Part shown: positions 25,291 to 35,032 of the stretch, piece after piece
Position numbering within the stretch: the stretch's first letter is position 1
Layout: the number at the start of each line of letters is the position of its first letter
Assembly (NCBI GenBank): GCA_028290665.1
Contig: JAQGJK010000016.1
Span: forward strand, 1-64,000
Length of the DNA stretch: 64,000 nt
Direction of reading: 5' to 3'
DNA from: Devosia sp.
GTDB lineage: Bacteria > Pseudomonadota > Alphaproteobacteria > Rhizobiales > Devosiaceae
Program-made: the position numbers and the translations under genes
Notes under the pieces: generated by a model
The model's input: only the letters and a program-made list of their open reading frames with translations
Databases searched by the model: none
Told to the model about the DNA's origin: nothing

Positions 25291-26394
25291 ATGACTCTTT
25301 CCACACTGTCCCGGCGCTCGCTGCTGAAGGCCGGCGCTGCCGGTCTCGCGGCCACCGCGCTGCCCTTCGGCTTTGCCAAGGCGCAATCGCCGATCGTCCT
25401 CGGCGCCGTGTATGTCGGCCCGCGTGATGATTTCGGCTGGAACCAGGCCCATGCCACGGCCATGGCAATCCTCAAGACCGTGCCCGGCGTGACCGTCATC
25501 GAGGAAGAAAACGTCCCCGAGACCGATGCCGTATCGCAGTCGATGGAGTCGATGATCAATCTCGACGGCGCCAATCTGATCCTCGCCACCAGCTTCGGCT
25601 ACTACTCGCCGTTCGTCGTCGATCTGGCCAAGAAATACCCGGATGTGCAGTTCCGCCATGCCGCGCCGCTGTGGAAGGAAGGCGACCCGACCAACGCCGG
25701 CTCCTACTTCTGCTACCTCAACCAGGCGCACTACGTCGACGGCGTTGCTGCTGGCCTGTCGAGCCCCACGGGCAAGCTCGGTTTCGTCGCCGCCAAGCCG
25801 ATCCCCTCGGTGCTGTCCAACATCAACTCGTTCCTCCTCGGTGCAAAAAAGACCAATCCCGCCGCCACCGTGCAGGTGATCTTCACTGGCGAATGGTCGA
25901 TGCCGGTCCGCGAGGCCGAGGCGACCAACGCCCTGATCGACGCCGGTTGCGATGTGATCACCTGCCACGTCGATGGCCCCAAGGTCATCGTCGAGACAGC
26001 CGAAGCTCGCGGCGTCAAGACCTGTGGCCACAACGCCAGCCAGGCGCCGCTCGCCCCTACCGGCTTCATCACCGGCGCCGAATACAAATGGTCGACGATT
26101 TACTCGCTGTATGCCGATCTGCTCGCCAAGGGTGAGCCGCTGCCGAACTTCATCGCCGGCGGTTATCACAACGACATGCTGCAGAATTCGCCCTATGGCG
26201 CCGGAGCCACCCCGGAAGCCATCGCGGCGGCCGACGCTGCCATTGCCGGCCTCAAGGCCAGCGAGCCGATCTATGTCGGGCCGCTCAAGGACAATGCCGG
26301 CAATGTCGTCATCGAAGGCACCATGGACAATTACGACCCGGTGCTCGACGGAATGAACTACCTGCTCGAAGGCGTCGTCGGGTCGCTGACGTAA
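25291..26394 (+). CDS. BMP-family ABC transporter substrate-binding protein
   Basis: 367 residues from the ATG at 25291, which places the Tat signal (LSRRSLLKAGAAGLAATALP...AKAQ) at the N-terminus. The mature part is a Bmp/Med-family binding protein (LGAVYVGPRDDFGWNQAHA, TSFGYYSPFVVDLAKKYPDVQF). Family members bind nucleosides, purines or related compounds. A GC-rich hairpin follows before the first permease gene. It heads the second importer of the cluster, whose ATPase is at 29277. Confidence 0.92.
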   Translation: MTLSTLSRRSLLKAGAAGLAATALPFGFAKAQSPIVLGAVYVGPRDDFGWNQAHATAMAILKTVPGVTVIEEENVPETDAVSQSMESMINLDGANLILATSFGYYSPFVVDLAKKYPDVQFRHAAPLWKEGDPTNAGSYFCYLNQAHYVDGVAAGLSSPTGKLGFVAAKPIPSVLSNINSFLLGAKKTNPAATVQVIFTGEWSMPVREAEATNALIDAGCDVITCHVDGPKVIVETAEARGVKTCGHNASQAPLAPTGFITGAEYKWSTIYSLYADLLAKGEPLPNFIAGGYHNDMLQNSPYGAGATPEAIAAADAAIAGLKASEPIYVGPLKDNAGNVVIEGTMDNYDPVLDGMNYLLEGVVGSLT

Positions 26395-26427
26395 AGCCAG
26401 AGTGGGCAAACTCCCTGCGCAAAATCG

Positions 26428-26449
26428 CTCCTTCCCCGTGGGGGAGGAG
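26428..26449. repeat. GC-rich hairpin between binding-protein and permease genes
   Basis: CTCCTTCCCC-GTG-GGGGAGGAG can form a strong stem with one bulged base. It sits in the 108-bp gap between the BMP-type binding protein and its first permease. No T-run follows, so it looks more like a message-stabilising or attenuating hairpin than a full terminator. Confidence 0.5.
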
Positions 26450-26502
26450 GCTCAGCTTCACCGCCGGTGCGCCGGCCGTCACTCCCGTTCGGAGGTCTCG
26501 CC

Positions 26503-27615
26503 ATGACAGCTGAAGCCGTTCCCGCCAGCGCCATCCTGCTGCGATCGGGCAATGTCCGCGTCAAGAAACTGGCAGAGACCATCGCCATTCCACTCGGCGC
26601 GCTGCTGGCTTCCGCAGTGCTGTTTTCGATATTCCTGCTGCTGCTCGGCAAAAGCCCGATCGAGTTTTTCGCCCTCGTCTGGACCGGTGGTTTCGGGTCG
26701 TCGTTTGCCATCCAGCAATCGCTGCAGCGCGCCGCGCCGTTGCTGCTGACCGGGTTGGCCTTCGCCATTCCGGCACGCATCGGCCTGACCATCATCGGTG
26801 GCGAGGGCGCGCTGGTGCTCGGCGGTTTCGCCGCGGCGGCGATCGCCATTCCGCTGGTCTCCAACAGCGCTCCGGCCTTCCTCACGCTACCGATCATGGC
26901 GATCTTTGCCATGTCAGCCGGCGGCATCTGGATCGGCCTCGCCGGCTGGCTGCGCCACTACCGGGGCGTCAACGAAACCATCTCGTCGCTGCTACTGAGC
27001 TACATCGCCATCGCCATCATGAACTTCTTCGTCGAAGGCATGCTGCGCGATCCGTCCTCGGCCAACAAGCCGTCTACCATGCCGATCGGCGATGCCTACA
27101 AGGTCGGCAATATCCCCGGATTGGACGTGCACTGGGGCCTTGCCGCCGGCATCTTGCTCGCCGTGGTGCTGTACATCCTGATGAGCCGCACCACCTTCGG
27201 CTTTGCCGCCCGGATGACCGGCGGCAACCCGCGGGCGGCGCTCGCCCAAGGTCTGCCAGTCGGCTTCTTGATCGTCTCCTGCTGCATGATCGCCGGTGCC
27301 TGCGCCGGGTTGGCCGGGTTCTTTGAAGTCGCCGCCATCCATGGACAGGCCAATGCGTCGTTGGTCGCGGGCTACGGCTTCACCGGTATCCTCGTCGCCT
27401 TCCTTGCCCGGCACAATCCGCTGGTCATCATCCCCGTCGCCGTCCTGTTTGGCGCCATCGCCGCGTCGGGCGGCGTCATCCAGCGCCGCATGGCGATGCC
27501 AGATGCGACGGTGCTGGTGCTGCAGGGTATCCTGTTCGTCGTCCTGCTGGTCAGCGAAACCTTCTACGGGCGCTTCAAAATCTTCCAGCCCGGCCGCACC
27601 GGAGATCGCACCTGA
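26503..27615 (+). CDS. ABC transporter permease, nucleoside type (NupB/YufP-like)
   Basis: 370 residues from the ATG at 26503. About ten hydrophobic segments, with the family motifs RIGLTIIGGEGALVLGGFAA and GFAARMTGGNPRAALAQGL of the branched-chain/ribose/nucleoside permease superfamily (BPD_transp_2). It pairs with the next gene; their stop and start overlap (TGATG). Serves the BMP-type importer. Confidence 0.9.
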   Translation: MTAEAVPASAILLRSGNVRVKKLAETIAIPLGALLASAVLFSIFLLLLGKSPIEFFALVWTGGFGSSFAIQQSLQRAAPLLLTGLAFAIPARIGLTIIGGEGALVLGGFAAAAIAIPLVSNSAPAFLTLPIMAIFAMSAGGIWIGLAGWLRHYRGVNETISSLLLSYIAIAIMNFFVEGMLRDPSSANKPSTMPIGDAYKVGNIPGLDVHWGLAAGILLAVVLYILMSRTTFGFAARMTGGNPRAALAQGLPVGFLIVSCCMIAGACAGLAGFFEVAAIHGQANASLVAGYGFTGILVAFLARHNPLVIIPVAVLFGAIAASGGVIQRRMAMPDATVLVLQGILFVVLLVSETFYGRFKIFQPGRTGDRT

Positions 27616-28535
27616 TGGACAGTTCGGCAATCGTCACCGTCCTCATCGCCATGCTCGGCGGCGCCATCCGCGTCTCGACACCCTTCATGTTCGTAGCGCT
27701 CGGCGAAACGCTGACCGAGAAATCGGGCCGCATCAATCTCGGGCTCGAGGGCAATCTCGTGCTCGGCGCCATGGTCGCCTATGCCATCAGCTTTCATACC
27801 GGCTCGCCTTGGCTCGGGGTGCTCGCCGCCGGTGTCGCCGGCCTCATCCTCGGGGCGCTGCACGGTTACATCTGCAAGCTCCCGAAGGTGAACGACATCG
27901 CCGTCGGCATTGCCTTCATGAGCTTTGGCACCGGCCTCGCCTTCTTTTTCGGCAAGCCCTACATCCAGCCCTCCGCCCCGCGTCTCGAATCCATCCCCCT
28001 CGGCAACTGGACCGGCAATCCGGCGCTGGCACAGGCCCTGCAGGTCAATCCGCTGTTCTTCGTCGGTATCGTGCTGGCCGTCGCCATGGCGTGGGCGCTC
28101 CGCAATACCCGCTGGGGCCTGATCGTCCGCATGACCGGGGACAGCGCCGCGTCAGCCAAGGCGATGGGCGTTTCGGTCGACCTAGTGCGCTTCCTCGCCA
28201 CCGCCGCCGGTGGCTTTCTCGCCGGTATCGGCGGCGCGTTCCTGTCGCTGTATTACCCCGGCTCCTGGAACCAAGGGCTCAGTTCAGGGCAGGGGCTGAT
28301 GGCCGTGGCCCTCGTCATCTTCGCGCGCTGGAACCCGATCCGCTGTATCTTCGCCGCGCTGCTGTTCGGCGCGGCGGGCGCCATCGGCCCGGCGCTGCAA
28401 TCGGTCGGTATTTCGCAGGGCTACTACTTCTTCAACGCCGCCCCCTACATCCTCACCTTGTTCATCCTCATCGCCTCCGCCAGCTCCAAAGGCGCGGCAC
28501 GCGAGGCGCCGGGCGAACTTTCGATCACCAAGTGA
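27615..28535 (+). CDS. ABC transporter permease, nucleoside type (NupC/YufQ-like)
   Basis: 306 residues, about eight hydrophobic segments, with the motif [20 protein letters not shown] that is typical of the second BMP-importer permease and [20 protein letters not shown]. It starts inside the stop of the preceding permease. The next gene, a cysteine hydrolase, starts 1 bp after its stop, so hydrolase and importer are tightly linked. Confidence 0.92.
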   Translation: MDSSAIVTVLIAMLGGAIRVSTPFMFVALGETLTEKSGRINLGLEGNLVLGAMVAYAISFHTGSPWLGVLAAGVAGLILGALHGYICKLPKVNDIAVGIAFMSFGTGLAFFFGKPYIQPSAPRLESIPLGNWTGNPALAQALQVNPLFFVGIVLAVAMAWALRNTRWGLIVRMTGDSAASAKAMGVSVDLVRFLATAAGGFLAGIGGAFLSLYYPGSWNQGLSSGQGLMAVALVIFARWNPIRCIFAALLFGAAGAIGPALQSVGISQGYYFFNAAPYILTLFILIASASSKGAAREAPGELSITK

Positions 28536-28536
28536 G

Positions 28537-29280
28537 ATGGCAATGAACTCCACCCTCGATGAACGCATCGACGCCGCGCGTGTCCCCGGCGCTGTCACCA
28601 TCGCCTCCGAGCCGTATCCGTGGCCGTTCGACGGCGATTTCGGGCCGCACAACACGGCGCTCGTCGTCATCGACATGCAGGTCGATTTCTGCGCGCCGGG
28701 CGGTTATGTCGACTCGATGGGCTACGATATCGAGCTGACCCGCGCCCCGATCGGTCCCATCCAGGCGGTGCTCAAGGCGATGCGGGCAAAGGGCTACCCG
28801 ATCATCCACACCCGCGAGGGCCACAAGCCCGATCTGTCGGACTTGCCCGCCAACAAGCGTTGGCGCAGCCAGAGGATCGGTGCCGGCATTGGCGATCAGG
28901 GGCCGTGCGGCCGCATCCTGATCCGGGGTGAGCCGGGCTGGGAGATTATCCCGGAGCTTCAGCCCGAACCCGGCGAGGCGATCATCGACAAGCCCGGCAA
29001 GGGCAGTTTCCTCGCCACCGATTTCGACCTGGTGTTACAGACCAAACGCATCCGCAACATCGTGCTGACCGGCGTTACCACCGACGTCTGTGTCCACACC
29101 ACCATGCGCGACGCCAATGACCGCGGCTACGAGTGCCTCGTCCTCTCCGACTGCACCGCGGCGACCAAGGTCGAAAACCACCTCGCCGCCCTCGACATGA
29201 TCAAGATGCAGGGCGGAGTGTTTGGCGCGGTCGCGACTTCCGCGGACTTTATCGCCGCACTGCCGGGGACATCGAGATGA
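28537..29280 (+). CDS. Cysteine hydrolase, biuret-hydrolase-like (isochorismatase fold)
   Basis: 247 residues. The Asp-Lys-Cys triad of the family is D46 (VVIDMQVDF), K152 ([10 protein letters not shown]) and C185 ([11 protein letters not shown]); these gaps (106 and 33) equal those recalled for Rhizobium biuret hydrolase BiuH (D36, K142, C175), and Q225 falls where that enzyme has its substrate-reading glutamine. BiuH turns biuret into allophanate and ammonia. Related ureidoacrylate and carbamoyl hydrolases remain possible. It lies between the permeases and the ATPase of the BMP importer, strongly suggesting that the imported solute, or a product of it, is its substrate. Confidence 0.85.
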   Translation: MAMNSTLDERIDAARVPGAVTIASEPYPWPFDGDFGPHNTALVVIDMQVDFCAPGGYVDSMGYDIELTRAPIGPIQAVLKAMRAKGYPIIHTREGHKPDLSDLPANKRWRSQRIGAGIGDQGPCGRILIRGEPGWEIIPELQPEPGEAIIDKPGKGSFLATDFDLVLQTKRIRNIVLTGVTTDVCVHTTMRDANDRGYECLVLSDCTAATKVENHLAALDMIKMQGGVFGAVATSADFIAALPGTSR

Positions 29281-30824
29281 ACGCCATGAGCCCGCTGCCC
29301 ATCGCCGAGGCCGCCGGCCGCGCGCCGTCGCTCGAAGCGATCGGGATGACCAAGATCTTCGGGCCGCTCGTGGCGCTCGACGATGTATCGCTCAAGGTCG
29401 AGGCCGGGTCGTTCCACGCGCTGCTTGGGGAGAATGGCGCCGGGAAATCGACGTTGGTCAAATCCATCATGGGGTTTTACGCGGCCGACAAAGGCCGCGT
29501 GCTGCTCGATGGGCGCGAGGTCGTCATCAAGTCGCCCCGCGACGCCCGCGCCAATGGCATCGGCATGGTCTACCAGCAGTTCACCCTGGTGCCGTGCCTG
29601 ACCGCTGCTGAAAACCTGGTCATTTCCCGCGCCGACGCCCCTTCGGTGATCGACTGGACGAAGGAGAAGAAGGCGCTGAACGCTTTCCTCGAAACCATGC
29701 CGTTCAAGGTGCCGCTCGATACGCAAGTGTCGTCGCTCTCGGCTGGGGAAAAGCAGAAGCTCGAAATCCTGAAGCTGCTGTATCTCGATCAGCGCTTCAT
29801 GATCCTCGACGAACCGACTAGCGTGCTGACCCCGGGGGAAGCCGACGAAATGCTCGGGCTGCTTGGTGGCATGGCCGCCCGCAAGGAAATCACCGTGCTG
29901 ATGATTTCCCATAAATTCCGCGAGGTGAAGGCGTTCTGCGACAGCTTCACCGTGCTCCGCCGCGGCAAGTTCACCGGGGCAGGCGATGCCAAGACCGCAA
30001 CCATCGCCGAGATGAGCCAGATGATGATCGGCGACACCACCATCCGCGAACGCGCCAAGCGCCTTACCCAATCCGAGAAGCCGGATGTGCTCGAACTCGC
30101 CGGTTTGTTCGCCGAGGACAATGACGGTCTGCCGGCGATCCGGGCGATCAATCTAAAGATCAAGGCTGGCGAAATTGTCGGGATCGCCGGCGTCTCGGGC
30201 AATGGGCAATCGGCGCTGGTCGAAGCGCTGGCCGGGCAACGCAAGCTCAGCGACGGCGAAATCCGCATCCATGGCGAAGCCTTCCATCCCAACCGCAGCG
30301 CTTTCGACCGCTTCAAGGTGTTCGGACTGCCCGAGGAGCCGCTGAAAAACGCTACCGTGCCCAAGATGAGCGTCGCGGAGAACCTCGCCTTTCGCGCCTT
30401 CGACAAACCTCCCGTCGCCAGCCTCGGCTGGTGGATGTCGCCGGGGCCGATGCGCCGGAAGGCCGAAGACCTCATCGCCCGCTATCGCATCAAGACCACC
30501 TCGCCGGATTCGCCGATCGAGACGCTGTCGGGCGGCAATGTGCAACGCGCCGTCCTCGCGCGAGAACTGTCGGGCGATGTCGATGTGCTGATCGTCGCCA
30601 ACCCATGCTTCGGCCTCGACTTCGCGTCGGTCGCCGAAATCCGCAGCCAGATCATGGAACAGCGCAACCGTGGCGCCGCGGTGCTGCTGGTCAGCGAGGA
30701 CCTCGATGAGATCCTCGAACTGGCTGATCGGGTGGCGGTGATGAGCGGCGGGACGATCAACTATATTTCGCCGGTCGAGGATACCGACCGGAATATCATC
30801 GGCCAGCATATGGCGGGGCATTGA
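29277..30824 (+). CDS. ABC transporter ATPase, double-domain nucleoside/sugar type
   Basis: 515 residues from the ATG at 29277, which overlaps the hydrolase stop (ATGA). Two ATPase domains are fused, as in RbsA/NupA. Domain 1 is complete ([50 protein letters not shown]). Domain 2 has a weaker Walker A ([10 protein letters not shown]) and [15 protein letters not shown], with Walker B reading [13 protein letters not shown], as usual for the second half. It energises the BMP-type importer. A family B repeat follows it. Confidence 0.93.
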   Translation: MNAMSPLPIAEAAGRAPSLEAIGMTKIFGPLVALDDVSLKVEAGSFHALLGENGAGKSTLVKSIMGFYAADKGRVLLDGREVVIKSPRDARANGIGMVYQQFTLVPCLTAAENLVISRADAPSVIDWTKEKKALNAFLETMPFKVPLDTQVSSLSAGEKQKLEILKLLYLDQRFMILDEPTSVLTPGEADEMLGLLGGMAARKEITVLMISHKFREVKAFCDSFTVLRRGKFTGAGDAKTATIAEMSQMMIGDTTIRERAKRLTQSEKPDVLELAGLFAEDNDGLPAIRAINLKIKAGEIVGIAGVSGNGQSALVEALAGQRKLSDGEIRIHGEAFHPNRSAFDRFKVFGLPEEPLKNATVPKMSVAENLAFRAFDKPPVASLGWWMSPGPMRRKAEDLIARYRIKTTSPDSPIETLSGGNVQRAVLARELSGDVDVLIVANPCFGLDFASVAEIRSQIMEQRNRGAAVLLVSEDLDEILELADRVAVMSGGTINYISPVEDTDRNIIGQHMAGH

Positions 30825-30842
30825 TGGGTGTTTATCGGTGCA

Positions 30843-31015
30843 GGCCCTCACCCGCCTCGCTTCGCGAGGCACCCCATCGGGTCAAGCCCGAGGGCAGGCT
30901 CTCTCCCGCGAGAGGAAGAGGGGAAGCTGGAGGACTGAGAAAAGCTAGTACGGTGACCCATTCTTCCCCTCTTCCGCTCGCGGGAGAGGGTGGCGCGGAG
31001 CGCCGGGTGAGGGCC
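30843..31015. repeat. Large palindromic intergenic repeat (family B), second copy
   Basis: About 173 bp between the ATPase and second hydrolase genes. The ends match the element at 21571 (left GCCCTCACCCGCC, right GGCGCGGAGCGCCGGGTGAG) and the internal CTCTCCCGCGAGAGG and CTCGCGGGAGAGGG can pair. It contains an extra internal stretch (CATCGGGTCAAGCCCGAGGG) with its own small hairpin. Its right end GTGAGGG lies at ribosome-site distance from the next ATG. Confidence 0.8.
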
Positions 31016-31020
31016 TACCC

Positions 31021-31692
31021 ATGATCCCCGTCCCAGCCCTACCATACCCATACCCCCTCGATCCCGCCCACACCGCCCTTGTCATCATCGACATGCAGCG
31101 CGATTTCATCGAACGGGGCGGCTTCGGCGACAGCCTCGGCAACGATGTGGCGCGCCTCGAAGCCATCGTGCCGACCACTGCAGCGCTGATCGACCTGTTC
31201 CGGCGCCAGCATTGGCCAGTCATCCACACCCGCGAGGCCCACAAGCCGGACCTCTCCGATTGTCCGCCGAGCAAAATCCGCCGCGGCAATCCGAGCCTGC
31301 ACATCGGCGAAGTTGGCGCCATGGGCCGGCTGCTCATCGCGGGCGAACCGGGCAACCAGATCGTCGACGCGCTCGCGCCGATCGCGGACGACATCGTCAT
31401 CGACAAGCCGGGGAAGGGGATGTTCTGGGCGACGGGCATCCACGAGCGCCTGCAGGGGCTCGGCATCACCCATCTGGTATTCGCCGGCGTTACCACGGAA
31501 GTCTGCGTGCAGACCTCGATGCGCGAAGCCAACGACCGGGGCTATGAGTGTCTGCTGGTCGAAGACGCGACCGAAAGCTATTTCGCCGACTTCAAGGCCG
31601 CGACCATCGCGATGATCACCGCACAGGGCGGCATCGTCGGCTGGGTCACGCCGCTGGCGAGCATTGCGGCGGCTCTGGAGCCCGAAGCGTGA
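31021..31692 (+). CDS. Cysteine hydrolase, biuret-hydrolase-like (second paralogue)
   Basis: 223 residues, isochorismatase fold. The triad is D24 (VIIDMQRDF), K129 ([10 protein letters not shown]) and C162 ([11 protein letters not shown]), with a glutamine at Q202 in the same relative place as in the paralogue at 28537. The shared [12 protein letters not shown] segment shows close kinship, but the N-terminus is about 20 residues shorter and the middle differs, so the two probably act on different ureides or on successive steps. The AtzH-like gene starts inside its stop codon. Confidence 0.85.
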   Translation: MIPVPALPYPYPLDPAHTALVIIDMQRDFIERGGFGDSLGNDVARLEAIVPTTAALIDLFRRQHWPVIHTREAHKPDLSDCPPSKIRRGNPSLHIGEVGAMGRLLIAGEPGNQIVDALAPIADDIVIDKPGKGMFWATGIHERLQGLGITHLVFAGVTTEVCVQTSMREANDRGYECLLVEDATESYFADFKAATIAMITAQGGIVGWVTPLASIAAALEPEA

Positions 31693-32099
31693 CGGCGATC
31701 AACCTCCCGGAGATCGTTGCCGAAGTCGAAGCGGTGTTTCACCGCTATGAACTGGCGCTGCTCGCCAACGACAATGCGACGCTGCTGACAATGTTTCTCG
31801 ATCATCCCGCGACGCTGCGCTACGGGGTTGCCGACCTGCAATATGGCTACCCGGCGATTGCCGAGTTTCGGGCGACGCAGTTGCCGTTCGAGCGCACGCT
31901 GGAGGCGCTGGTCATCACCACCTACGGCACCGATTTCGCCGTGGCGTCGACCTTGTTTCACCGGCCCGACCTGCCCGATGGCATCGGCCGCCAGCAACAG
32001 ATCTGGGTGCGCGTTACGGATGGTTGGAAAGTTGCCGCCGCCCATGTCAGTATGATGCCGAAATCAGCGGTGCCTGAGGCCGCCCGGCAGCCGGAATAG
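31689..32099 (+). CDS. AtzH/HpxZ-like NTF2-fold protein
   Basis: 136 residues from a GTG that overlaps the preceding stop (GTGA). The sequence [40 protein letters not shown] and [16 protein letters not shown] matches the AtzH-like (HpxZ, DUF3225) family of small NTF2-fold proteins, which accompany amidases of 1-carboxybiuret (AtzEGH) or oxalurate (HpxWXYZ) breakdown. No AtzE-type amidase lies beside it; the nearest amidase is at 1500. Its presence next to biuret-hydrolase-like enzymes supports a ureide pathway. Confidence 0.82.
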   Translation: MTAINLPEIVAEVEAVFHRYELALLANDNATLLTMFLDHPATLRYGVADLQYGYPAIAEFRATQLPFERTLEALVITTYGTDFAVASTLFHRPDLPDGIGRQQQIWVRVTDGWKVAAAHVSMMPKSAVPEAARQPE

Positions 32100-32108
32100 G
32101 CGCCGCAT

Positions 32109-32777
32109 TTGGGGGATAATGTCCTGCTCAAGCGAACCTCGGCCGAGGCCATCCGGCATGGCGTCGCCGCGCAGATTATTGGCGGTTTGCTGGCGCCTGG
32201 CACGCCGCTCGATGAAACGCAGCTTGCCGCCGAATTCGCCGTATCGCGCACCCCGGTTCGCGAGGCGCTGCGGCTGCTGGCCGCCAGCGGCCTTATCGAT
32301 CAGCGTCCGCATGCCAAAGCCATCGTCGCCAAGCCGGAGGCGGCCGAACTCGCTGGCATGTTCGAAGTGATGCGCTATCTCGAGGCCCTGTGCGCCGGCT
32401 ATGCGGCCGTCGCGATGAGGGCCTCGGAACGCGAGGCGCTCGACGCACTGCATCGCGACATGTCCGGCTACGTGCGCGACGGCGACGCCGCCCGCTACAC
32501 CGAGGCCAACGAAGTGTTCCACTCGGCGATTTATGATGGCGCACACAATGCCTACTTGGCCGAAATCACCCGCTCGACCCGGCAGCGCGTTTCCCCGTTC
32601 CGGCGCGCGCAATTCTCGGCTCGCGGCCGGCTGTCGCGTTCGCATGCCGAGCATACACTCATCGTCGAGGCGATCCTCCGTGGCGACCGCGCCGAGGCTG
32701 AAGCTGCGATGCGCGACCATATCGCCATCGTCGAGACCGCCTATCAGCAGCTGAACGAAGCCCGCTCGACGGTTTAG
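32109..32777 (+). CDS. GntR-family regulator, FCD type (second)
   Basis: 222 residues, probably from the TTG at 32109, since no ATG or GTG precedes the winged helix. The DNA-binding part is TQLAAEFAVSRTPVREALRLLAASGLI (about residues 38-64, with a GTPLDE lead-in), followed by an FCD domain (EANEVFHSAIYDGAHN, SRSHAEHTLIVEAIL). It closes the ureide-type cluster, 9 bp after the AtzH-like gene, and probably senses a pathway intermediate. Its gene converges with the DUF4180 gene, overlapping by 4 bases. Confidence 0.88.
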   Translation: MGDNVLLKRTSAEAIRHGVAAQIIGGLLAPGTPLDETQLAAEFAVSRTPVREALRLLAASGLIDQRPHAKAIVAKPEAAELAGMFEVMRYLEALCAGYAAVAMRASEREALDALHRDMSGYVRDGDAARYTEANEVFHSAIYDGAHNAYLAEITRSTRQRVSPFRRAQFSARGRLSRSHAEHTLIVEAILRGDRAEAEAAMRDHIAIVETAYQQLNEARSTV

Positions 32778-33136
32778 CGCAGGGTGGCTTCGAGTGTCGC
32801 CAGGTCAGGTGCAAAAGTCACCTGCCGGACTCTGTTCGACTCGGTCACGAAATCCCGCAGCGCCGTGCTGCTGGCAAGCGAGCCGGAAATGTCGCCGACG
32901 ATCGCAAGGCGAAGTCGATAATTGACGAACTTTTGGATGAAGGCCCCGGCGAGGCCGGTGCGCAGCTGGAAAAAATCCGGCGCCAGCCGTTCGACCGGGA
33001 CGACCATCAACTCCACATCCCGGCCGTAAGTCTCGCCGATGAGGTCGACTGCGTCCTGCTCCGAAATCAGTCGCGGCCAAGCGGTTTCGAGCACCGCCAC
33101 GGCAATTCCGTTGATCGTCCTGAAATCCATCGTCAC
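32774..33136 (-). CDS. DUF4180-family protein
   Basis: 120 residues matching the DUF4180 pattern: an opening GIAVAVLE, then QDAVDLIGETYGRDVELMVVP, LAPDFFQLRTGLAGAFIQKFVNYRLRLAIVGDIS and FVTESNRVRQVTFA. The fold is probably related to STAS-like alpha/beta domains; biological role is unknown. It stands alone, tail to tail with the GntR gene and divergent from the SDR gene at 33236, so it does not obviously belong to either cluster. Confidence 0.82.
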   Translation of the reverse strand: MTMDFRTINGIAVAVLETAWPRLISEQDAVDLIGETYGRDVELMVVPVERLAPDFFQLRTGLAGAFIQKFVNYRLRLAIVGDISGSLASSTALRDFVTESNRVRQVTFAPDLATLEATLR

Positions 33137-33235
33137 TCAGCCCCTGTACATCATCGCTTCCGTGATGCTTTAACCCCATTTCGCCGAGGCAGGGGCTTAG
33201 ATATGGTCCGGCAAAATCGGAGGCAGGAGCAACAC

Positions 33236-33967
33236 ATGGCCGATCTCAATGGCAAGATCACTCTCATCACCGCCGCGGCACAAGGCATTGGCCGCGCTTC
33301 GGTCGAGGCCTTTTCGCGGGCCGGCGCGATCATCATCGCGACCGACATCAACGCCGAAAAGCTTGCCGACCTGGCCGGCATCCCGAATGTCACCACGCGG
33401 GTGCTCGATGTGCTCTCGAACGATGCCGTAGTTTCGGCGGTGGCCGAGATCGGTCGCATCGACGTGCTGTTCAACTGCGCGGGCGTCGTCCACAGCGGCA
33501 CTATCCTCGACTCGACCGACGACGAGCTGGAATTCGCGTTGAACCTCAACCTCAAGGCACAGATCCGCACCATCAAGGCTGTGCTGCCGGGCATGCTGGA
33601 GCGGCGCGATGGGGCCATCGTCAACATGGCGACTGTCGCATCGTCGGTGAAGGGCGTTCCGAACCGCTTCGTCTATAGCGCCAGCAAGGCCGCGGTGATC
33701 GGACTGACCAAATCCGTGGCAGCCGATTTCGTCACCAAGGGTATCCGCTGCAACTGCATCTGCCCCGGCACCGTCGACTCCCCGTCGCTGCAGGATCGGC
33801 TGCGCGCCACCGGCGATTATGACAAGGCGCGGGCCGAGTTCATCGGCCGCCAGCCAATCGGCCGCCTCGGCGCGCCCGAGGAAATCGCCGATCTCGCGGT
33901 TTATCTCGCCGGCGCCACCTATACGACCGGGCAGACCATGGTCATCGACGGCGGTTGGACGGCCTAA
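33236..33967 (+). CDS. SDR dehydrogenase similar to BDH2/DHRS6
   Basis: 243 residues from the ATG at 33236, with AGGAG 6 bp upstream. Classical SDR: cofactor motif TAAAQGIGR, NCAG (80-83), catalytic Tyr147 and Lys151 (YSASK). The segments VASSVKGVPNRFVYS, GIRCNCICPGTVDSPSLQ and VIDGGWTA closely recall animal DHRS6/BDH2, a cytosolic 3-hydroxybutyrate dehydrogenase and 4-oxoproline reductase; bacterial homologues are often called 2-keto-3-deoxy-L-fuconate dehydrogenases. Substrate here is unproven. It converges with the sugar importer operon. Confidence 0.9.
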   Translation: MADLNGKITLITAAAQGIGRASVEAFSRAGAIIIATDINAEKLADLAGIPNVTTRVLDVLSNDAVVSAVAEIGRIDVLFNCAGVVHSGTILDSTDDELEFALNLNLKAQIRTIKAVLPGMLERRDGAIVNMATVASSVKGVPNRFVYSASKAAVIGLTKSVAADFVTKGIRCNCICPGTVDSPSLQDRLRATGDYDKARAEFIGRQPIGRLGAPEEIADLAVYLAGATYTTGQTMVIDGGWTA

Positions 33968-33986
33968 CCCGGCTGGTCGGCAGCGT

Positions 33987-34008
33987 GTGGCGGTAGCTAG
34001 GCCGCCAC
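33987..34008. terminator. Possible bidirectional terminator hairpin
   Basis: GTGGCGG and CCGCCAC form a 7-bp stem with an 8-nt loop between the converging SDR and ABC ATPase genes; it includes the ATPase stop codon. There is no clear T-run, so activity as an intrinsic terminator is uncertain. Confidence 0.35.
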
Positions 34009-35019
34009 CGCCCTGCCGTCGGCATCGAACCGGTAGATGTGCCGGTCGTCGGCACTAAGCCAGAGTTCGGTGCCGGGAGCTTCCCGGACTTCGCCGAACG
34101 CCCGGGCAGTGACCGGACCCGCTTCGGTGTCGAAGTACAGGTTAGTGTCCGCACCGAGATGCTCGACATGCACGAGGCTAGCCTTCCAGCGCCCGGCGTC
34201 TTTCGAGATCGTCAGGTGTTCGGGGCGCATGCCGATCGTCGTCGCGCCAGTCATGCCGAGTTTATCGGCGGCGACGAAATTCATCTGCGGCGAGCCGATG
34301 AAGCCGGCGACAAACAGGTTCGCCGGCGCATTGTAGAGCTCCATCGGCGTACCGACCTGCTCGATCCGGCCGGCGTTCATCACTACGATCCGGTCGGCCA
34401 GCGTCATCGCCTCGACCTGATCGTGCGTCACGTAGATCATCGTCGCCTTGAGTTCGCGATGCAGCCGGGCGATTTCGAGCCGCGTGTTGACCCGCAGTGC
34501 AGCGTCGAGGTTGGACAGCGGTTCATCGAACAGGAACAGCGTCGGTTCGCGGACGATCGCCCGGCCGATAGCGACGCGCTGGCGTTGCCCGCCGGAAAGC
34601 TGGGCCGGTCGACGGTCGAGGTAATCGTCCAGCGACAGCATGCCCGAGGCCTTGGCGACGCGCGCCTCGATCTCTGGGGCAGGGGTCTTGGCCTGCTTGA
34701 GGCCGAGCGCCATGTTGTTTTTGACCGTCAGGTGCGGATAGAGCGCGTAACTCTGGAACACCATGGCGATGCCGCGCTTCGCTGGCGGCGTGGTGTTAAC
34801 CGTTTTGCCGCCGATCTCGATATCGCCGCTGGTCGCGTCTTCGAGCCCGGCGATGATCCGCAGCAGCGTCGATTTTCCGCAGCCGGACGGCCCGACGAAT
34901 ACCACGAACTCGCCATCGCCAACGGTCAGGTCGATGCCCTTGATCACCTCGGTGACACCGAAATTCTTCCGGATCGCCTTCAGCGCCAGCGTTGGTGCAA
35001 GAGTTGTTGCTGCAGCCAT
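33997..35019 (-). CDS. Sugar ABC transporter ATP-binding protein (UgpC/MsmX type)
   Basis: 340 residues, with Walker [13 protein letters not shown]-loop [14 protein letters not shown], signature [15 protein letters not shown], Walker [14 protein letters not shown] and a C-terminal TOBE region ([10 protein letters not shown]). It is the last gene of a five-gene minus-strand unit (binding protein, two permeases, Gfo/Idh/MocA enzyme, ATPase) that supplies a CUT1-type sugar importer, 13 bp after the dehydrogenase. Its position beside murQ suggests that the importer carries an amino sugar or cell-wall fragment. Confidence 0.95.
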   Translation of the reverse strand: MAAATTLAPTLALKAIRKNFGVTEVIKGIDLTVGDGEFVVFVGPSGCGKSTLLRIIAGLEDATSGDIEIGGKTVNTTPPAKRGIAMVFQSYALYPHLTVKNNMALGLKQAKTPAPEIEARVAKASGMLSLDDYLDRRPAQLSGGQRQRVAIGRAIVREPTLFLFDEPLSNLDAALRVNTRLEIARLHRELKATMIYVTHDQVEAMTLADRIVVMNAGRIEQVGTPMELYNAPANLFVAGFIGSPQMNFVAADKLGMTGATTIGMRPEHLTISKDAGRWKASLVHVEHLGADTNLYFDTEAGPVTARAFGEVREAPGTELWLSADDRHIYRFDADGRAVAA

Positions 35020-35032
35020 TACGCGAAAATCC

